From JBEKIK01 sp963838495 (GTDB taxonomy: Bacteria > Planctomycetota > Planctomycetia > Pirellulales > Thermoguttaceae): a stretch of DNA of 64,000 nucleotides. This document shows positions 20,015 through 28,138 of the stretch, in pieces. Position 1 is the first letter of the stretch. Each line of letters begins with the position of its first letter. Position numbers and translations under genes: made by a program. The stretch lies in the NCBI GenBank assembly GCA_963838495.1, contig CAWIRC010000001.1, forward strand, positions 2,790,001 through 2,854,000. The letters run 5' to 3'. The notes beneath the pieces are model-generated. The model did no database searches. It saw nothing but the letters and a program-made list of their open reading frames with translations, and had not been told where the DNA came from.

Positions 20015-21460
20015 TCACTTATCCAACTCCAAAAACTTGCGGATACATCCCATAAATTTAGGGTCTTCGAATATCATCTTAATCTGAAGATCGTCGAGCA
20101 ACGTTAGATATTTTTTTGTGACAGAAGAACCAATAGGGGGACTCACAACCTCATATATGAGAGATAATCCAATTCGATCGTGGCGGGCTTCCTCCAGAGC
20201 CTTGTCATCTGTCGGAAGTCCAATTACTTCTGCAAGGCATTGATATATCCGCAGGCGGAGTTCAGAGAGAAATCTTGGCCCATCATTTGCAATTGCGCAG
20301 TAGTCAATCCAAGACACAAGATCAGGATTGTTGAGAATCACTGCCGCAGAGTGGACAAAGAGTCGTACAATGCGAGAATCGGATAGTTGTGTTGCAATCA
20401 TTCTCATGCAATAGATATTACCAAATAGTCGTAGATAATTTCTTGTGTCTAACGATTGAAGTTGTTTTTTGTACTTAAACGAAAACGAGTATATGTCATC
20501 GAATCCCCAGGTGAGAACAATAGAATAGGCGAAGAACCACGAATACAGAGACAGTTGTAAATTTTCAATCTGCTTCCAGTCGAGAATCTCATTGACGCCA
20601 GTAAGCAGACTAAACTTATCACTATGAAGGAATTGTGCGGAGTCCTTAACATGTCCACACAAATAATCTTCAGCAAGATTATTAAGCTTTATCCAGCCCA
20701 CGGAAACATCTTGCTTTTCCAAAATGCTGCCAGCAATCCATTCCCAATTATATGTAGTTTTGTTAAGTGAAGTTTCTTGCCTCATTTTTTCTGTAGAGGA
20801 GACTATCTCTGAATTTTTATCTGTCCCCATTGCATATGGTGCAAGTCGATCATCTACTAGTTTTGACCAATTGGGTTGCTCCCTAATTGACTTTGCTGCT
20901 TCCGCTATTGTAATTGAAAGTTGCATCCATCTCATGGGTTCAACCAAATAATCAACAGATAAATGTAGTATTGACTTTATTTCATCATACATATTTATCA
21001 CGACTCGATATTTATTTTCAGCAAACCATTCAAGTTTATCATACCAATACTCCTTAAATTCTTCGTATGAGCGGCCATACATCATACATATTCCTAATAA
21101 GACTATATTAAGCCATTGTTCGGCCTTTGGTTCATTTAGCCTGGTAAGGAACAAAGATACTTCAAATTCGGTATGTAAAGAACATATCAAGAATAAATAG
21201 TCTTCCAGAGACAGGGAAGACAACTGTTCTTTATAGGGAAATGGAGGGTGTTCTAATGTGGCCGATAAACAGGACATTGCCGCAACGAAATAGGCATACA
21301 ATTGGTTTCTGGTTTCAAGCAACGCTTGCTCATCTCGTGGATGCTCAAACACCATATCTGATATAAATAATGCAAGAGAATCACGAACTCTTTTGTCTGC
21401 CTGCATTTGCAAGCTGTTCCAATATTCCGTCCTTTTCGCTATGTTATCCCCTTGTACCAT
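20015..21460 (-). CDS. hypothetical protein, 481 residues, all-helical, AT-rich
   Basis: Not recognised. ATG 21460 is preceded by GGAGG at good spacing. The protein is predicted soluble and largely alpha-helical, rich in Leu, Trp, Tyr and Glu, with no Walker, HxxxH, DDE or other catalytic signature that I can see and no signal peptide. Base use is much more AT-rich than in the flanking miaB and glnE, and the next downstream genes on this strand are the 126-residue protein and an ORF6N remnant. Together these look like horizontally gained cargo. A scaffold or sensor role in a defence or mobile function is only a guess from context. Confidence 0.6.
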   Translation of the reverse strand: MVQGDNIAKRTEYWNSLQMQADKRVRDSLALFISDMVFEHPRDEQALLETRNQLYAYFVAAMSCLSATLEHPPFPYKEQLSSLSLEDYLFLICSLHTEFEVSLFLTRLNEPKAEQWLNIVLLGICMMYGRSYEEFKEYWYDKLEWFAENKYRVVINMYDEIKSILHLSVDYLVEPMRWMQLSITIAEAAKSIREQPNWSKLVDDRLAPYAMGTDKNSEIVSSTEKMRQETSLNKTTYNWEWIAGSILEKQDVSVGWIKLNNLAEDYLCGHVKDSAQFLHSDKFSLLTGVNEILDWKQIENLQLSLYSWFFAYSIVLTWGFDDIYSFSFKYKKQLQSLDTRNYLRLFGNIYCMRMIATQLSDSRIVRLFVHSAAVILNNPDLVSWIDYCAIANDGPRFLSELRLRIYQCLAEVIGLPTDDKALEEARHDRIGLSLIYEVVSPPIGSSVTKKYLTLLDDLQIKMIFEDPKFMGCIRKFLELDK

Positions 21461-21522
21461 AGCACCCTCCGTAAATGCCTACGACCTATCTAAAATCCTC
21501 CACTTGCGCCATTATAAATTTT

Positions 21523-23118
21523 TCATTGATCTTTGAGAATAGACCCAACCAGCGTAAACGCATCCACTTTTTCGATTTTCACCGGCAGGATTTTGCCGGT
21601 CAGGTCGCGGGGGCCGTCGAAGACTACGATCCGGTCGCAGATGGTGCGGCCGACTAGTTGGACAATATCCGGTTCAAAGGGGACAGTCCCATTTTCGTTT
21701 ACACGAAAATCGGGACAGTCCCCGGCCTCACTTTTCTTGCGGCTGACCTTGCTCGGGCCTTCCACCAGGATTTCAACCGTGCGGCCGAGGAGTGGTTGGT
21801 TCTCTTCTAGGCTGACTTGATTTTGGATCGCCAGAAGTTCGTTGTTCCGCCGGCGCTTGACCGATTCAGGCACGTCGTCCTGGTAAAGTTCGGCGGCCTT
21901 GGTGCCGGGCCTGGGACTGTACTTAAAAATGAAACTGTTCTTGAAACGTCCCGTGCGAACAAGATCAACCGTTTGCTGAAAATCCTCCTCCGTCTCGCCG
22001 CAAAAACCCACGATAAAATCGCTGGTCACGGCCGCCCCGGGAATCGTTTCGCGAATTTTCGCCAGCATTTCGCGATACTGCTCGACCGTGTAGCCGCGCC
22101 GCATGCGTTTTAACACTTCGTTCGAGCCGCTCTGGGCGGGAATGTGCAAATACGGCGAGACCTTTGGCAAATCGCGGACCGCAGCCAGCAGATCATCGCT
22201 CATGTGCTTGGGATAATTCGTCACGAACTTTAAACGCCTCATGCCTTCAATATCGTGCAGCCGGGCGAGAAGATCGGCCAGCCGCATCATTCGGCCGCTT
22301 GCGGAATCGGTGTAGCTGTTGACCGTTTGCCCGATGAGCGTCACTTCCAGGCAGCCGTCGCCGGCCAATCGGCGGACTTCTTCTTCGATTTCATCGGCCG
22401 GGCGGCTCTGTTCCGGGCCGCGTACGCTGGGCACGATGCAATAGGAGCAGAACTTGTCACAGCCGAACATGATCCGCACCAGGGCCTGCTGCGGCACCGC
22501 CCGCACGACCGCCGTGCGATGCGGGTTGTATTTTTGAAAACTTTCCCGCACGTTCGATCGCGTGCCGGCCTTGCGATCCAGGCTGACTTCCAAGACTCGA
22601 CCAGCGCCGATGCCGATGCCCTCACCCCCGGGTACCCTCTGGGTGCCTCTCCGGGCACCAACCGAAGGTTGGTCGGGCGAGGGGACAATTTTTTCTTTGT
22701 CTTTCCAAGCGGCGTCAAAGGGGACAGTCCCTATTTTTGTTGGCTCAAAAATTGGGACAGTCCCCCGCAGTTGTTCCAGCAGGGCGGGAATTTGCCGCAA
22801 TTGACCCGGCCCTACGACAATATCCACATGCGGCGCTCTCTTAAAAATCAGCTCCTGATCCTTTTGCGCCATGCAGCCGATCACCCCGATGATCACGCCG
22901 GGCCGCTGCTCTTTGACGTGTTTCAGCCGGCCCAGGGCGCTGTAGATCTTGTCCTCGGCATGTTGGCGCACGCTGCATGTATTAAAAATGATTGTATCAG
23001 CCTGGCGGGCGGATTGTACAAGTTCGTAGCCCGCGGCGAGCAAGTCGGCGGCGACCAACTCGCTGTCGAGGGTGTTCATCTGGCAGCCGACCGTTTGGAT
23101 GTAAAAGCGCTTCGACAT
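21523..23118 (-). CDS. miaB: tRNA-2-methylthio-N6-dimethylallyladenosine synthase MiaB with two repeat-encoded insertions
   Basis: Radical-SAM methylthiotransferase acting on A37 of tRNAs. The N-terminal domain has its three cluster Cys in TVGCQMN, FNTCSVR and IGCMAQK; the radical SAM motif is FGCDKFCSYC (C-x3-C-x2-C) with VPSVRGPEQSR; the C-terminal TRAM domain follows. At 531 residues it is longer than the usual 440-480. The excess lies in two blocks: about 60 residues between VVGPGQLRQIPALLEQ and LDRKAGTRS, encoded by hairpin repeats at 22618-22766, and about 20 residues inside the TRAM domain encoded by the repeat at 21676-21725. Both are in frame and avoid the catalytic core. The gene is monocistronic as far as seen. 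Confidence 0.95.
   Translation of the reverse strand: MSKRFYIQTVGCQMNTLDSELVAADLLAAGYELVQSARQADTIIFNTCSVRQHAEDKIYSALGRLKHVKEQRPGVIIGVIGCMAQKDQELIFKRAPHVDIVVGPGQLRQIPALLEQLRGTVPIFEPTKIGTVPFDAAWKDKEKIVPSPDQPSVGARRGTQRVPGGEGIGIGAGRVLEVSLDRKAGTRSNVRESFQKYNPHRTAVVRAVPQQALVRIMFGCDKFCSYCIVPSVRGPEQSRPADEIEEEVRRLAGDGCLEVTLIGQTVNSYTDSASGRMMRLADLLARLHDIEGMRRLKFVTNYPKHMSDDLLAAVRDLPKVSPYLHIPAQSGSNEVLKRMRRGYTVEQYREMLAKIRETIPGAAVTSDFIVGFCGETEEDFQQTVDLVRTGRFKNSFIFKYSPRPGTKAAELYQDDVPESVKRRRNNELLAIQNQVSLEENQPLLGRTVEILVEGPSKVSRKKSEAGDCPDFRVNENGTVPFEPDIVQLVGRTICDRIVVFDGPRDLTGKILPVKIEKVDAFTLVGSILKDQ
21676..21725. repeat. family A hairpin inside miaB (TRAM region)
   Basis: AAAGGGGACAGTCCC, then ATTTTCGT-TTAC-ACGAAAAT, then CGGGACAGTCCCC: nested inverted repeats able to fold over the whole 50 bases. 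On the coding strand it is read as GDCPDFRVNENGTVPF within MiaB. A related copy is in the same gene at 22717-22766. Confidence 0.8.
22618..22766. repeat. compound repeat (family B plus family A) inside miaB
   Basis: 22618-22684 is a 67-base family B unit holding three small hairpins (ACCAACC/GGTTGGT, GGTGCC/GGCACC and GGGTACCC). 22717-22766 is a family A unit (GGGGACAGTCCC ... GGGACAGTCCCC). A nearly identical B unit, about two mismatches, lies in the RND pump gene at 40232-40301. In MiaB they are read as GTVPIFEPTKIGTVPF and QPSVGARRGTQRVPGGEG. Confidence 0.85.
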
Positions 23119-23150
23119 GGGAGCACAACACCGGACTAATCAACATGGCG

Positions 23151-23388
23151 CCACGGAGGACACGGAGAATGCTTCAGCTATCGGTATTCAGTTGTCAGTT
23201 TTCAGTCTTTATGGATAGTGGGCAATATGGATGATGGACGGCATGGACGATAGAGACGATATGGACGCAGCGGTTCCAAAGCCCTTTCCATTATTAATTA
23301 TTCATCATTTTTCATTCTGCATTCATCCCTAATCCCTCATCCCATATCTCTCATCCTTCTTGCTCTCGGTGTTCTCCGTGGCTCCGTG
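23151..23388. repeat. CACGGAG-type inverted repeat in the miaB upstream spacer
   Basis: CCACGGAGGACACGGAGAA (23151-23169) is inverted at 23372-23388 (TTCTCCGTGGCTCCGTG). Between the arms lie low-complexity spacers of the kinds seen elsewhere in this window (CAGTTTTCAGT and ATCCCTCATCC strings). The 295-bp spacer 23119-23413 holds no gene. Confidence 0.65.
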
Positions 23389-23413
23389 TTGTGTTTTTTG
23401 TTAGAAATGTGGT

Positions 23414-23602
23414 TTACGCCGATCGCTGGCGCCGGGCTTTAAGATCGCCTTGGGCTTGTTGGCGTTTCTCTTTTTCCGCTTTCCGGCGGAGTTCCTCGTA
23501 AACCTGGTTGCGGCGTCGGGCCATGAGCCGAACCAGGCTCACGACCGCCAGGTAGCCGGCGACTACCAGCAGAGTTAGGTCCCAACTATCCATGTTCCCC
23601 AT
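23414..23602 (-). CDS. small membrane protein, 62 residues
   Basis: ATG 23602 has AGGAGG nine bases upstream, which decides the start over an in-frame start at 23638. Residues about 6-25 form one membrane helix (LTLLVVAGYLAVVSLVRLMA), followed by a highly charged Arg/Lys/Glu-rich cytoplasmic tail (RRKAEKEKRQQAQGD). It looks like a small inner-membrane protein of the type often called hypothetical in planctomycetes. Function unknown. It stands alone between miaB and hicB. Confidence 0.6.
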   Translation of the reverse strand: MGNMDSWDLTLLVVAGYLAVVSLVRLMARRRNQVYEELRRKAEKEKRQQAQGDLKARRQRSA

Positions 23603-23797
23603 GGCTTGGCCTCCTGACAAGACGGGCGATGTATACAACCTATTTTAACATATCACTGTGGCTGTAGGGGAGGGCAGTTTTGCTGCGGATATTGGCTGTA
23701 AACCCGAAGAAAGCTATATTATTACAGAATTCGGTTGTATAAGACTTTATAAAATAATTATCCGCTAAAAAACCATGAAATTTACGAGGATTTTTCT

Positions 23798-24007
23798 ATG
23801 AATGCAATACTGACAGCGGTCTTAACCTCGGATCCGGACGGCGGCTTTGTAGCCTTTAATCCGGAAACCGGCACTACCATCCAAGGCGAGACTATCGATG
23901 AAGCCTTGGCTAACCTCAAGGAAGCCACCGAACTTTATTTAGAAGAATTTCCACTTAAAACGAAAGGCAAATCATTGTTGACCACATTCGAGGTTTCCAA
24001 TGCCTAA
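23798..24007 (+). CDS. hicB: HicB-family antitoxin
   Basis: 69 residues with the HicB partial RNase-H-like fold: AVLTSDPDGGFVAFNPETG, TIQGETIDEALANLKEATELYLEE. HicB antitoxins neutralise the HicA mRNA interferase and often repress their own operon, but this one has no added helix-turn-helix. ACGAGG precedes the ATG. Its last codons overlap the hicA start by 8 bases, the usual arrangement of translational coupling. An AT-rich stretch upstream (23700-23780) is the likely promoter. Confidence 0.85.
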   Translation: MNAILTAVLTSDPDGGFVAFNPETGTTIQGETIDEALANLKEATELYLEEFPLKTKGKSLLTTFEVSNA

Positions 24008-24219
24008 GATGCCTCGAATCAGCGGGCGCGAATGCGTTTCGGGTTTGCAGCGATTGGGTTTTATACAAGTGCCAACGGGGTAGCCACGTAATAATGCGAC
24101 GAGGCAGCCAAGGTTGTGCAGTACCAATGCACCGTGAATTAAAGATCGGCACTTTAGCAGGAATTCTTCGTCAAGCCGATGTTGACCCTGAAGAGTTTAT
24201 CAAGGTATTGAACGGCTAA
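24000..24219 (+). CDS. hicA: HicA-family toxin (one frameshift near 24078)
   Basis: Starting at ATG 24000 inside hicB the reading is MPKMPRISGRECVSGLQRLG, then after a one-base frame change QRGSHVIMRRGSQGCAVPMH, HRELKIGTLAGILRQADV and DPEEFIKVLNG with a stop ending at 24219. This is the HicA double-stranded-RNA-binding fold with its catalytic His in GSHVIM. The 220-base span is 3n+1, consistent with one extra base, probably the C in GTGCCAACGG. With the extra base the toxin stops after about 27 residues. It may be an inactivated toxin or a sequence error. Confidence 0.8.
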
Positions 24220-24256
24220 GCATAACTGTCATATTCCCATCTGTTTATCGATCTTT

Positions 24257-25204
24257 TTATACCGCCCCGAACCGATCGCCAGGCCGCACTTCGTGGCCGC
24301 GGAGGAATTCGGCGATGGACATTACGCGTTTGCCGACCGGTTGGATGCTTTTCGGGGCCACGGCCCCGCTGCCCGCGGCGATCAGCAAGCGGTCGTCTGT
24401 GACATCCAAAACCGTGCCCGGAACACCGCCGGCGTGATCTTCCACCGCCACGGGCCCGAAGATCAACCGCATGGGCATGCCCTTTTGCCGGCGCCAATAG
24501 GTGTATGTCTTGGGCCACGGCTCCAGGGCCCTTATCTGATTTTTTATGGCCGCCGCGGACCTGGACCAATCGATCAGCCCGTCGCTCTTTTTCAGCCTGG
24601 GGGCCTCCGACGCCAGGGCCGGGTCCTGGGCCAGGGCCTCCAAATTCCCGGCCTTTATTGCATCGATAGTCCGCAATACCAACCAGGCGCCTAATTCCGA
24701 GAGCCGTTTTTCCAATTCCACGGCGGTTTCCTCGGGGCCGATGTCGGTTTCAACCTGGGCGATGCATGGTCCGGCATCCACCTTGGGCGTCATGTGGATG
24801 ACGGACACGCCGGTTTTAGTCTCGCCATTCATGATCGCCCAGTTTATCGGCACCGCGCCTCGATATTTTGGCAGCAATGAGGCATGCAGATTGATGCCGC
24901 CCAATCGAGAGACGGCCAAAGTCGGCGCCGCTAGAATCTGCCCGTAGTCGCAGACCACCATCAAATCGGCGCTGTATTTTGCAAGTTGCTCTTGCGTCTC
25001 CGGGGCGTTGATGTCCTCCGGATCGATAATGGGCGTGGCGTGCTCGTGGGCGATATCGCGCACAATGCCGACCGGCGGCGGCTCGCGGCCGCGCTGTAGA
25101 TGAAGGGGCGACGTGACCAAAGACGCAATGTCGTGATGCGCCCGATAAAGTTCCCGGAAAACCGGGGCCGCAAACGGCCCGGTTCCCATCAGTATCAATC
25201 GCAT
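24257..25204 (-). CDS. fmt: methionyl-tRNA formyltransferase
   Basis: 315 residues. It formylates initiator Met-tRNA using 10-formyl-THF. Recognisable parts are LILMGTGPFAAPVFREL at the N-terminus, the folate-binding segment INLHASLLPKYRGAVPINWAI with the catalytic Asn-His, MTPKVDAGPCIAQVE, and the C-terminal tRNA-binding OB-like domain (LEPWPKTYTYW, TVLDVTDDRLLIAAG). The ATG at 25204 matches the family N-terminus. def lies 167 bp upstream on the same strand, the usual functional partner that removes the formyl group. Confidence 0.95.
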   Translation of the reverse strand: MRLILMGTGPFAAPVFRELYRAHHDIASLVTSPLHLQRGREPPPVGIVRDIAHEHATPIIDPEDINAPETQEQLAKYSADLMVVCDYGQILAAPTLAVSRLGGINLHASLLPKYRGAVPINWAIMNGETKTGVSVIHMTPKVDAGPCIAQVETDIGPEETAVELEKRLSELGAWLVLRTIDAIKAGNLEALAQDPALASEAPRLKKSDGLIDWSRSAAAIKNQIRALEPWPKTYTYWRRQKGMPMRLIFGPVAVEDHAGGVPGTVLDVTDDRLLIAAGSGAVAPKSIQPVGKRVMSIAEFLRGHEVRPGDRFGAV

Positions 25205-25371
25205 GAAAAAGTGATCTGTTTACGGTTGTCGGTTTTCAGTTTTCAACTCTAAGTTTCATGTCACTGAAACGAGGCGGCTTTAGGGGCGAATTGATCCTTC
25301 ATCATTCAGAACTGGGCGATGCATTGCCCGTCCCTGATCATCTAATTATCTAATCATCTAATTATCTCATT

Positions 25372-25950
25372 TCACGTCCGCAGCGATTCCAGCTCCGCCA
25401 GCCGAGTAGCGATTTGATGATCGTCCGGTATCACCCCGCGATGCCGCTGGCCTTGAAACGCGCTTTCCAGGCCGGACAAGGCGTCCTTGATCGACATCAA
25501 GGCAACCTCGCTCAGCCGGTCGATGAACAAAATGCCGTCCAAATGATCGTACTCGTGTTGAACCGCCCGGGCAAACATGCCGCCGAGCTCGTAGTTCACT
25601 TCTTCCCCGGCCAGGTTGTAGGCCGAAATTACGATCTTTTCCGAACGCTTCACCGGGGCGTAGATTGCCGGAAAGCTCAGGCAGCCTTCTTCTCCCTCGG
25701 CGGTGCCGTGCCTGCGGCTGATCACCGGGTTGATGAACACGAACTCCTCGGCCTTGGCCGGGTCGCCTTCAAGATTAATAATGAAAAAACGATAGGGCAA
25801 TTCCACCTGGTTCGCAGCCAGGCCGACCCCCTTCTCCGCGTACATCAAATCGAACATCTCGCGGACGATGTTTCTAAAATCGGCGTCGATCCTACGCAAG
25901 GGCTTCGATTTATGCCGCAAAGCCGGATGTGGGTAATGGATGATCCGCAC
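25372..25950 (-). CDS. def: peptide deformylase
   Basis: 192 residues from a GTG start, beginning RIIHYPHPALRHKSKP. All three family motifs are present: GVGLAANQV, EGCLSFP (metal-binding Cys) and QHEYDHLDGILF (two metal-binding His and the catalytic Glu). It removes the N-formyl group from nascent proteins. A C-terminal extension of about 30 residues after the last motif is normal for the family. It precedes fmt on the same strand. Confidence 0.96.
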   Translation of the reverse strand: MRIIHYPHPALRHKSKPLRRIDADFRNIVREMFDLMYAEKGVGLAANQVELPYRFFIINLEGDPAKAEEFVFINPVISRRHGTAEGEEGCLSFPAIYAPVKRSEKIVISAYNLAGEEVNYELGGMFARAVQHEYDHLDGILFIDRLSEVALMSIKDALSGLESAFQGQRHRGVIPDDHQIATRLAELESLRT

Positions 25951-26303
25951 AGGGTGAAGCTCCGTAAACTCCAGTTGCTCTATTGAATTATATAGTTTAC
26001 CACCGGTTTCACCAAAGGGGACAAATCGCCGGTATAAAAACTCCTTCTACCTCTGGGAGAGGGGGATAACGGCCACTTTATGCGCAAATGTAATTTGCAA
26101 ATCGCTAATTCAAAATAATTTTCAAGAACGAAAGGCCCCGTTTTTACGGCCAAACTCAGGTGTTTTTCTTTGTTCAATTTGCAATTTGAAATTTGCATTC
26201 TTCAATTTGCATTAAAAAACATATTCATACAATGCACTCAATTCAGACGCTCACCTTCCTCTCCCCCCTTGGTCGCCTGATACGAGATTGGTAAGCTAAG
26301 GCC
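25951..26303. other. 353-bp spacer between def and the SDR gene
   Basis: No gene is seen. It holds a degenerate copy of the GGGAGAGGG element (26053-26068), a partial family A string (AAAGGGGACAAA near 26012) and an AT-rich tract built from variants of CAATTTGCAATTTGAAATTTGCA (about 26085-26212). The same AT-rich motif recurs at about 57239-57290. Confidence 0.5.
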
Positions 26304-27113
26304 ATGTCTTACTGGCTGAACAAAGTGGTCCTGGTCACCGGCGGATCCAGCGGTCTAGGCCGGGTGATCGCCGAAACCTTTGCCGCGGCAGGGGCGAAAA
26401 TGGCCATCGCCGCCTTGGAGCCCGAGCCACTTCAGCGAGCCGTAAAGGATATGCAATCCGCCGGATTCGACGTCCTGGGCGTTCAGGCCAATATCACCCG
26501 CCAAGACGACGTGGACCGCCTGTTTGCCCAAACCATCGATCACTTCGGCCGGCTCGACGTCCTGGTGAATAACGCCGGCCGGTCCATGCGCGGCAAACTC
26601 CTCGACACCACTCCCGAGCAATTCCGCGAACTGATGGAATTGAATTTCATAGCGATGGTCCGCTGCACCCGCACGGCAGTCCCGCATTTGCTTAAAGAGC
26701 GCGGCCACGTGGTGAACATCGGCTCGCTGGGGGCCAAATCGGCCGCCCGCTGGGTCGGGGCCTATCCGGCGACCAAGTTCGCCGTGGCCGCCTATTCGCA
26801 GCAATTGCGCCTGGAGCTTTCGCCCTTGGGCCTGCACGTGCTCTTGGTTTGTCCTGGCCCGATCAAGCGCAAGACCCCCCGCCTTTATCCGCTCCGTGGT
26901 TTGGAAGGCCTGCCCGACGTCGCCCGGCAACCCGGGGCGGGCGTGAAAACCCTGGCCATCTCGCCGCAAAAACTGGCCGAGGCCATACTAAGCGCCTGCC
27001 AACACCGCCGCCCGGAATTGGTCATTCCCACCTCGGCCCGCCTGCTTTTTGCCATCGCCCAACTCTGGCCCACCCTGGCCGATTGGATCCTCCTCCGCTT
27101 GACCGGCAGCTAA
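26304..27113 (+). CDS. short-chain dehydrogenase/reductase
   Basis: 269 residues of a classical SDR. The cofactor loop is VLVTGGSSGLGRVIAE (TGxxxGxG), the structural motif is VLVNNAGRS, and the active site is Ser in NIGSLGAKSAARW with Y-x3-K in YPATKFAVAAYS. A hydrophobic or amphipathic C-terminal stretch (LLFAIAQLWPTLADWILLRLTG) suggests membrane association, as in DltE-like and ketoreductase members. The substrate is not predictable. It is transcribed alone, divergent from def, converging on the membrane protein at 27211. Confidence 0.9.
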   Translation: MSYWLNKVVLVTGGSSGLGRVIAETFAAAGAKMAIAALEPEPLQRAVKDMQSAGFDVLGVQANITRQDDVDRLFAQTIDHFGRLDVLVNNAGRSMRGKLLDTTPEQFRELMELNFIAMVRCTRTAVPHLLKERGHVVNIGSLGAKSAARWVGAYPATKFAVAAYSQQLRLELSPLGLHVLLVCPGPIKRKTPRLYPLRGLEGLPDVARQPGAGVKTLAISPQKLAEAILSACQHRRPELVIPTSARLLFAIAQLWPTLADWILLRLTGS

Positions 27114-27146
27114 GGTTCGTTGAGTCTCGGATATGCTTGCCACTAG

Positions 27147-27167
27147 CCGGCGGTCAACGACCGCCGG
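27147..27167. repeat. GC-rich hairpin after the SDR gene
   Basis: CCGGCGGTC-AAC-GACCGCCGG is a perfect 9-bp stem, followed at 27180-27212 by a second, weaker GCCGCCGGC-type inversion. It lies between two convergent genes and may act as a terminator, but no U-run follows, so I class it as one of the dispersed hairpins. Confidence 0.55.
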
Positions 27168-27210
27168 AGCATATGCATCCTTTTTCCGGCGACTGTTAGC
27201 CGCCGGCTGC

Positions 27211-28104
27211 TCATTGTGCGTATATCTGAGTATTGGAGGCCGGGACCCGCGCCATCCTGAATCCACACAAACGAATCACAATGGCAGTGGCAAACATCGA
27301 CATACTCGCGCCACACTGAAAAAAAAGAAAACTCCGCGCTATATCATAGGGATTCCATGTAATCCATTTGAAAATGCAATAAGCAACCACATCGACAATT
27401 CCTATTAAGAAAACCGCACGCATAATCAGCGCCCCCGCATTTCTCACGTATGCAAGCGTAAACCACGGAATGATTATTATCGGGAATAGCATAACGGTAA
27501 ATTCGCACACCGATTTGGCAATCAAGGAAATTCCAGGTAACGATTTTTGTGGACTAACCAGAAGCAACGTGCGGCATAGCCCCAGAGCAAGAGCCACAAT
27601 CGCGGTTAGGATAATCAGGTGTTTGATGCCGAACTGGAATACTTGATAGTCTGACGCAGCTTGTTTTCCATCGCAATGGATGATTTGCCAACGCGTCAGC
27701 CGCCTCACAAGCGATAACATAATGTACGCCACAACTAATATTATCAAGTTTATTGTTGCATACACCTCCGCACCGGATGGACCGTTTAGCGAGATTCCAC
27801 ATCCAACCGCGAAAAACATCACAGTAAATAAAAAAAGACCCCATAAGAAACGAATGTGAAACCTATACGGGGCCAACACCATCCAGATCGCAATGAGTAT
27901 GGGCTGCGAAAGCACGATTCCCGCTGAAAAATAGTCGAGCAACATGTCGCCACTCTCGCTAAAGAATCCAAAAACGCCGCCTAGCGCCATATGAACGATT
28001 ACGATCGCCCCAAGAGCAATCCATTGCCTGGGAATCAATCGACGGATCAAAACTTCTCTTGATTGGGTTTCTGAAACCTCATCCGGCGGCAGTGAATCCG
28101 GCAT
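27211..28104 (-). CDS. multi-pass membrane protein of unknown function
   Basis: 297 residues from ATG 28104, chosen because CGGAGG lies 8 bases upstream; a longer in-frame start exists at 28206. Seven or eight hydrophobic segments are visible, for example IALGAIVIVHMALGGVFGFF, GLFLFTVMFFAVGCGISL, INLIILVVAYIMLSLV, LIILTAIVALALGLC and FTVMLFPIIIIPWFTLAYV. No catalytic or transport signature is recognised. The architecture is like many planctomycete-specific membrane proteins. It starts about 35 bases downstream of the HAD gene on the same strand, so the two are probably co-transcribed. Confidence 0.65.
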   Translation of the reverse strand: MPDSLPPDEVSETQSREVLIRRLIPRQWIALGAIVIVHMALGGVFGFFSESGDMLLDYFSAGIVLSQPILIAIWMVLAPYRFHIRFLWGLFLFTVMFFAVGCGISLNGPSGAEVYATINLIILVVAYIMLSLVRRLTRWQIIHCDGKQAASDYQVFQFGIKHLIILTAIVALALGLCRTLLLVSPQKSLPGISLIAKSVCEFTVMLFPIIIIPWFTLAYVRNAGALIMRAVFLIGIVDVVAYCIFKWITWNPYDIARSFLFFQCGASMSMFATAIVIRLCGFRMARVPASNTQIYAQ

Positions 28105-28138
28105 TTTATTCCTCCGGAAGATATCGGCTAAAACAACT

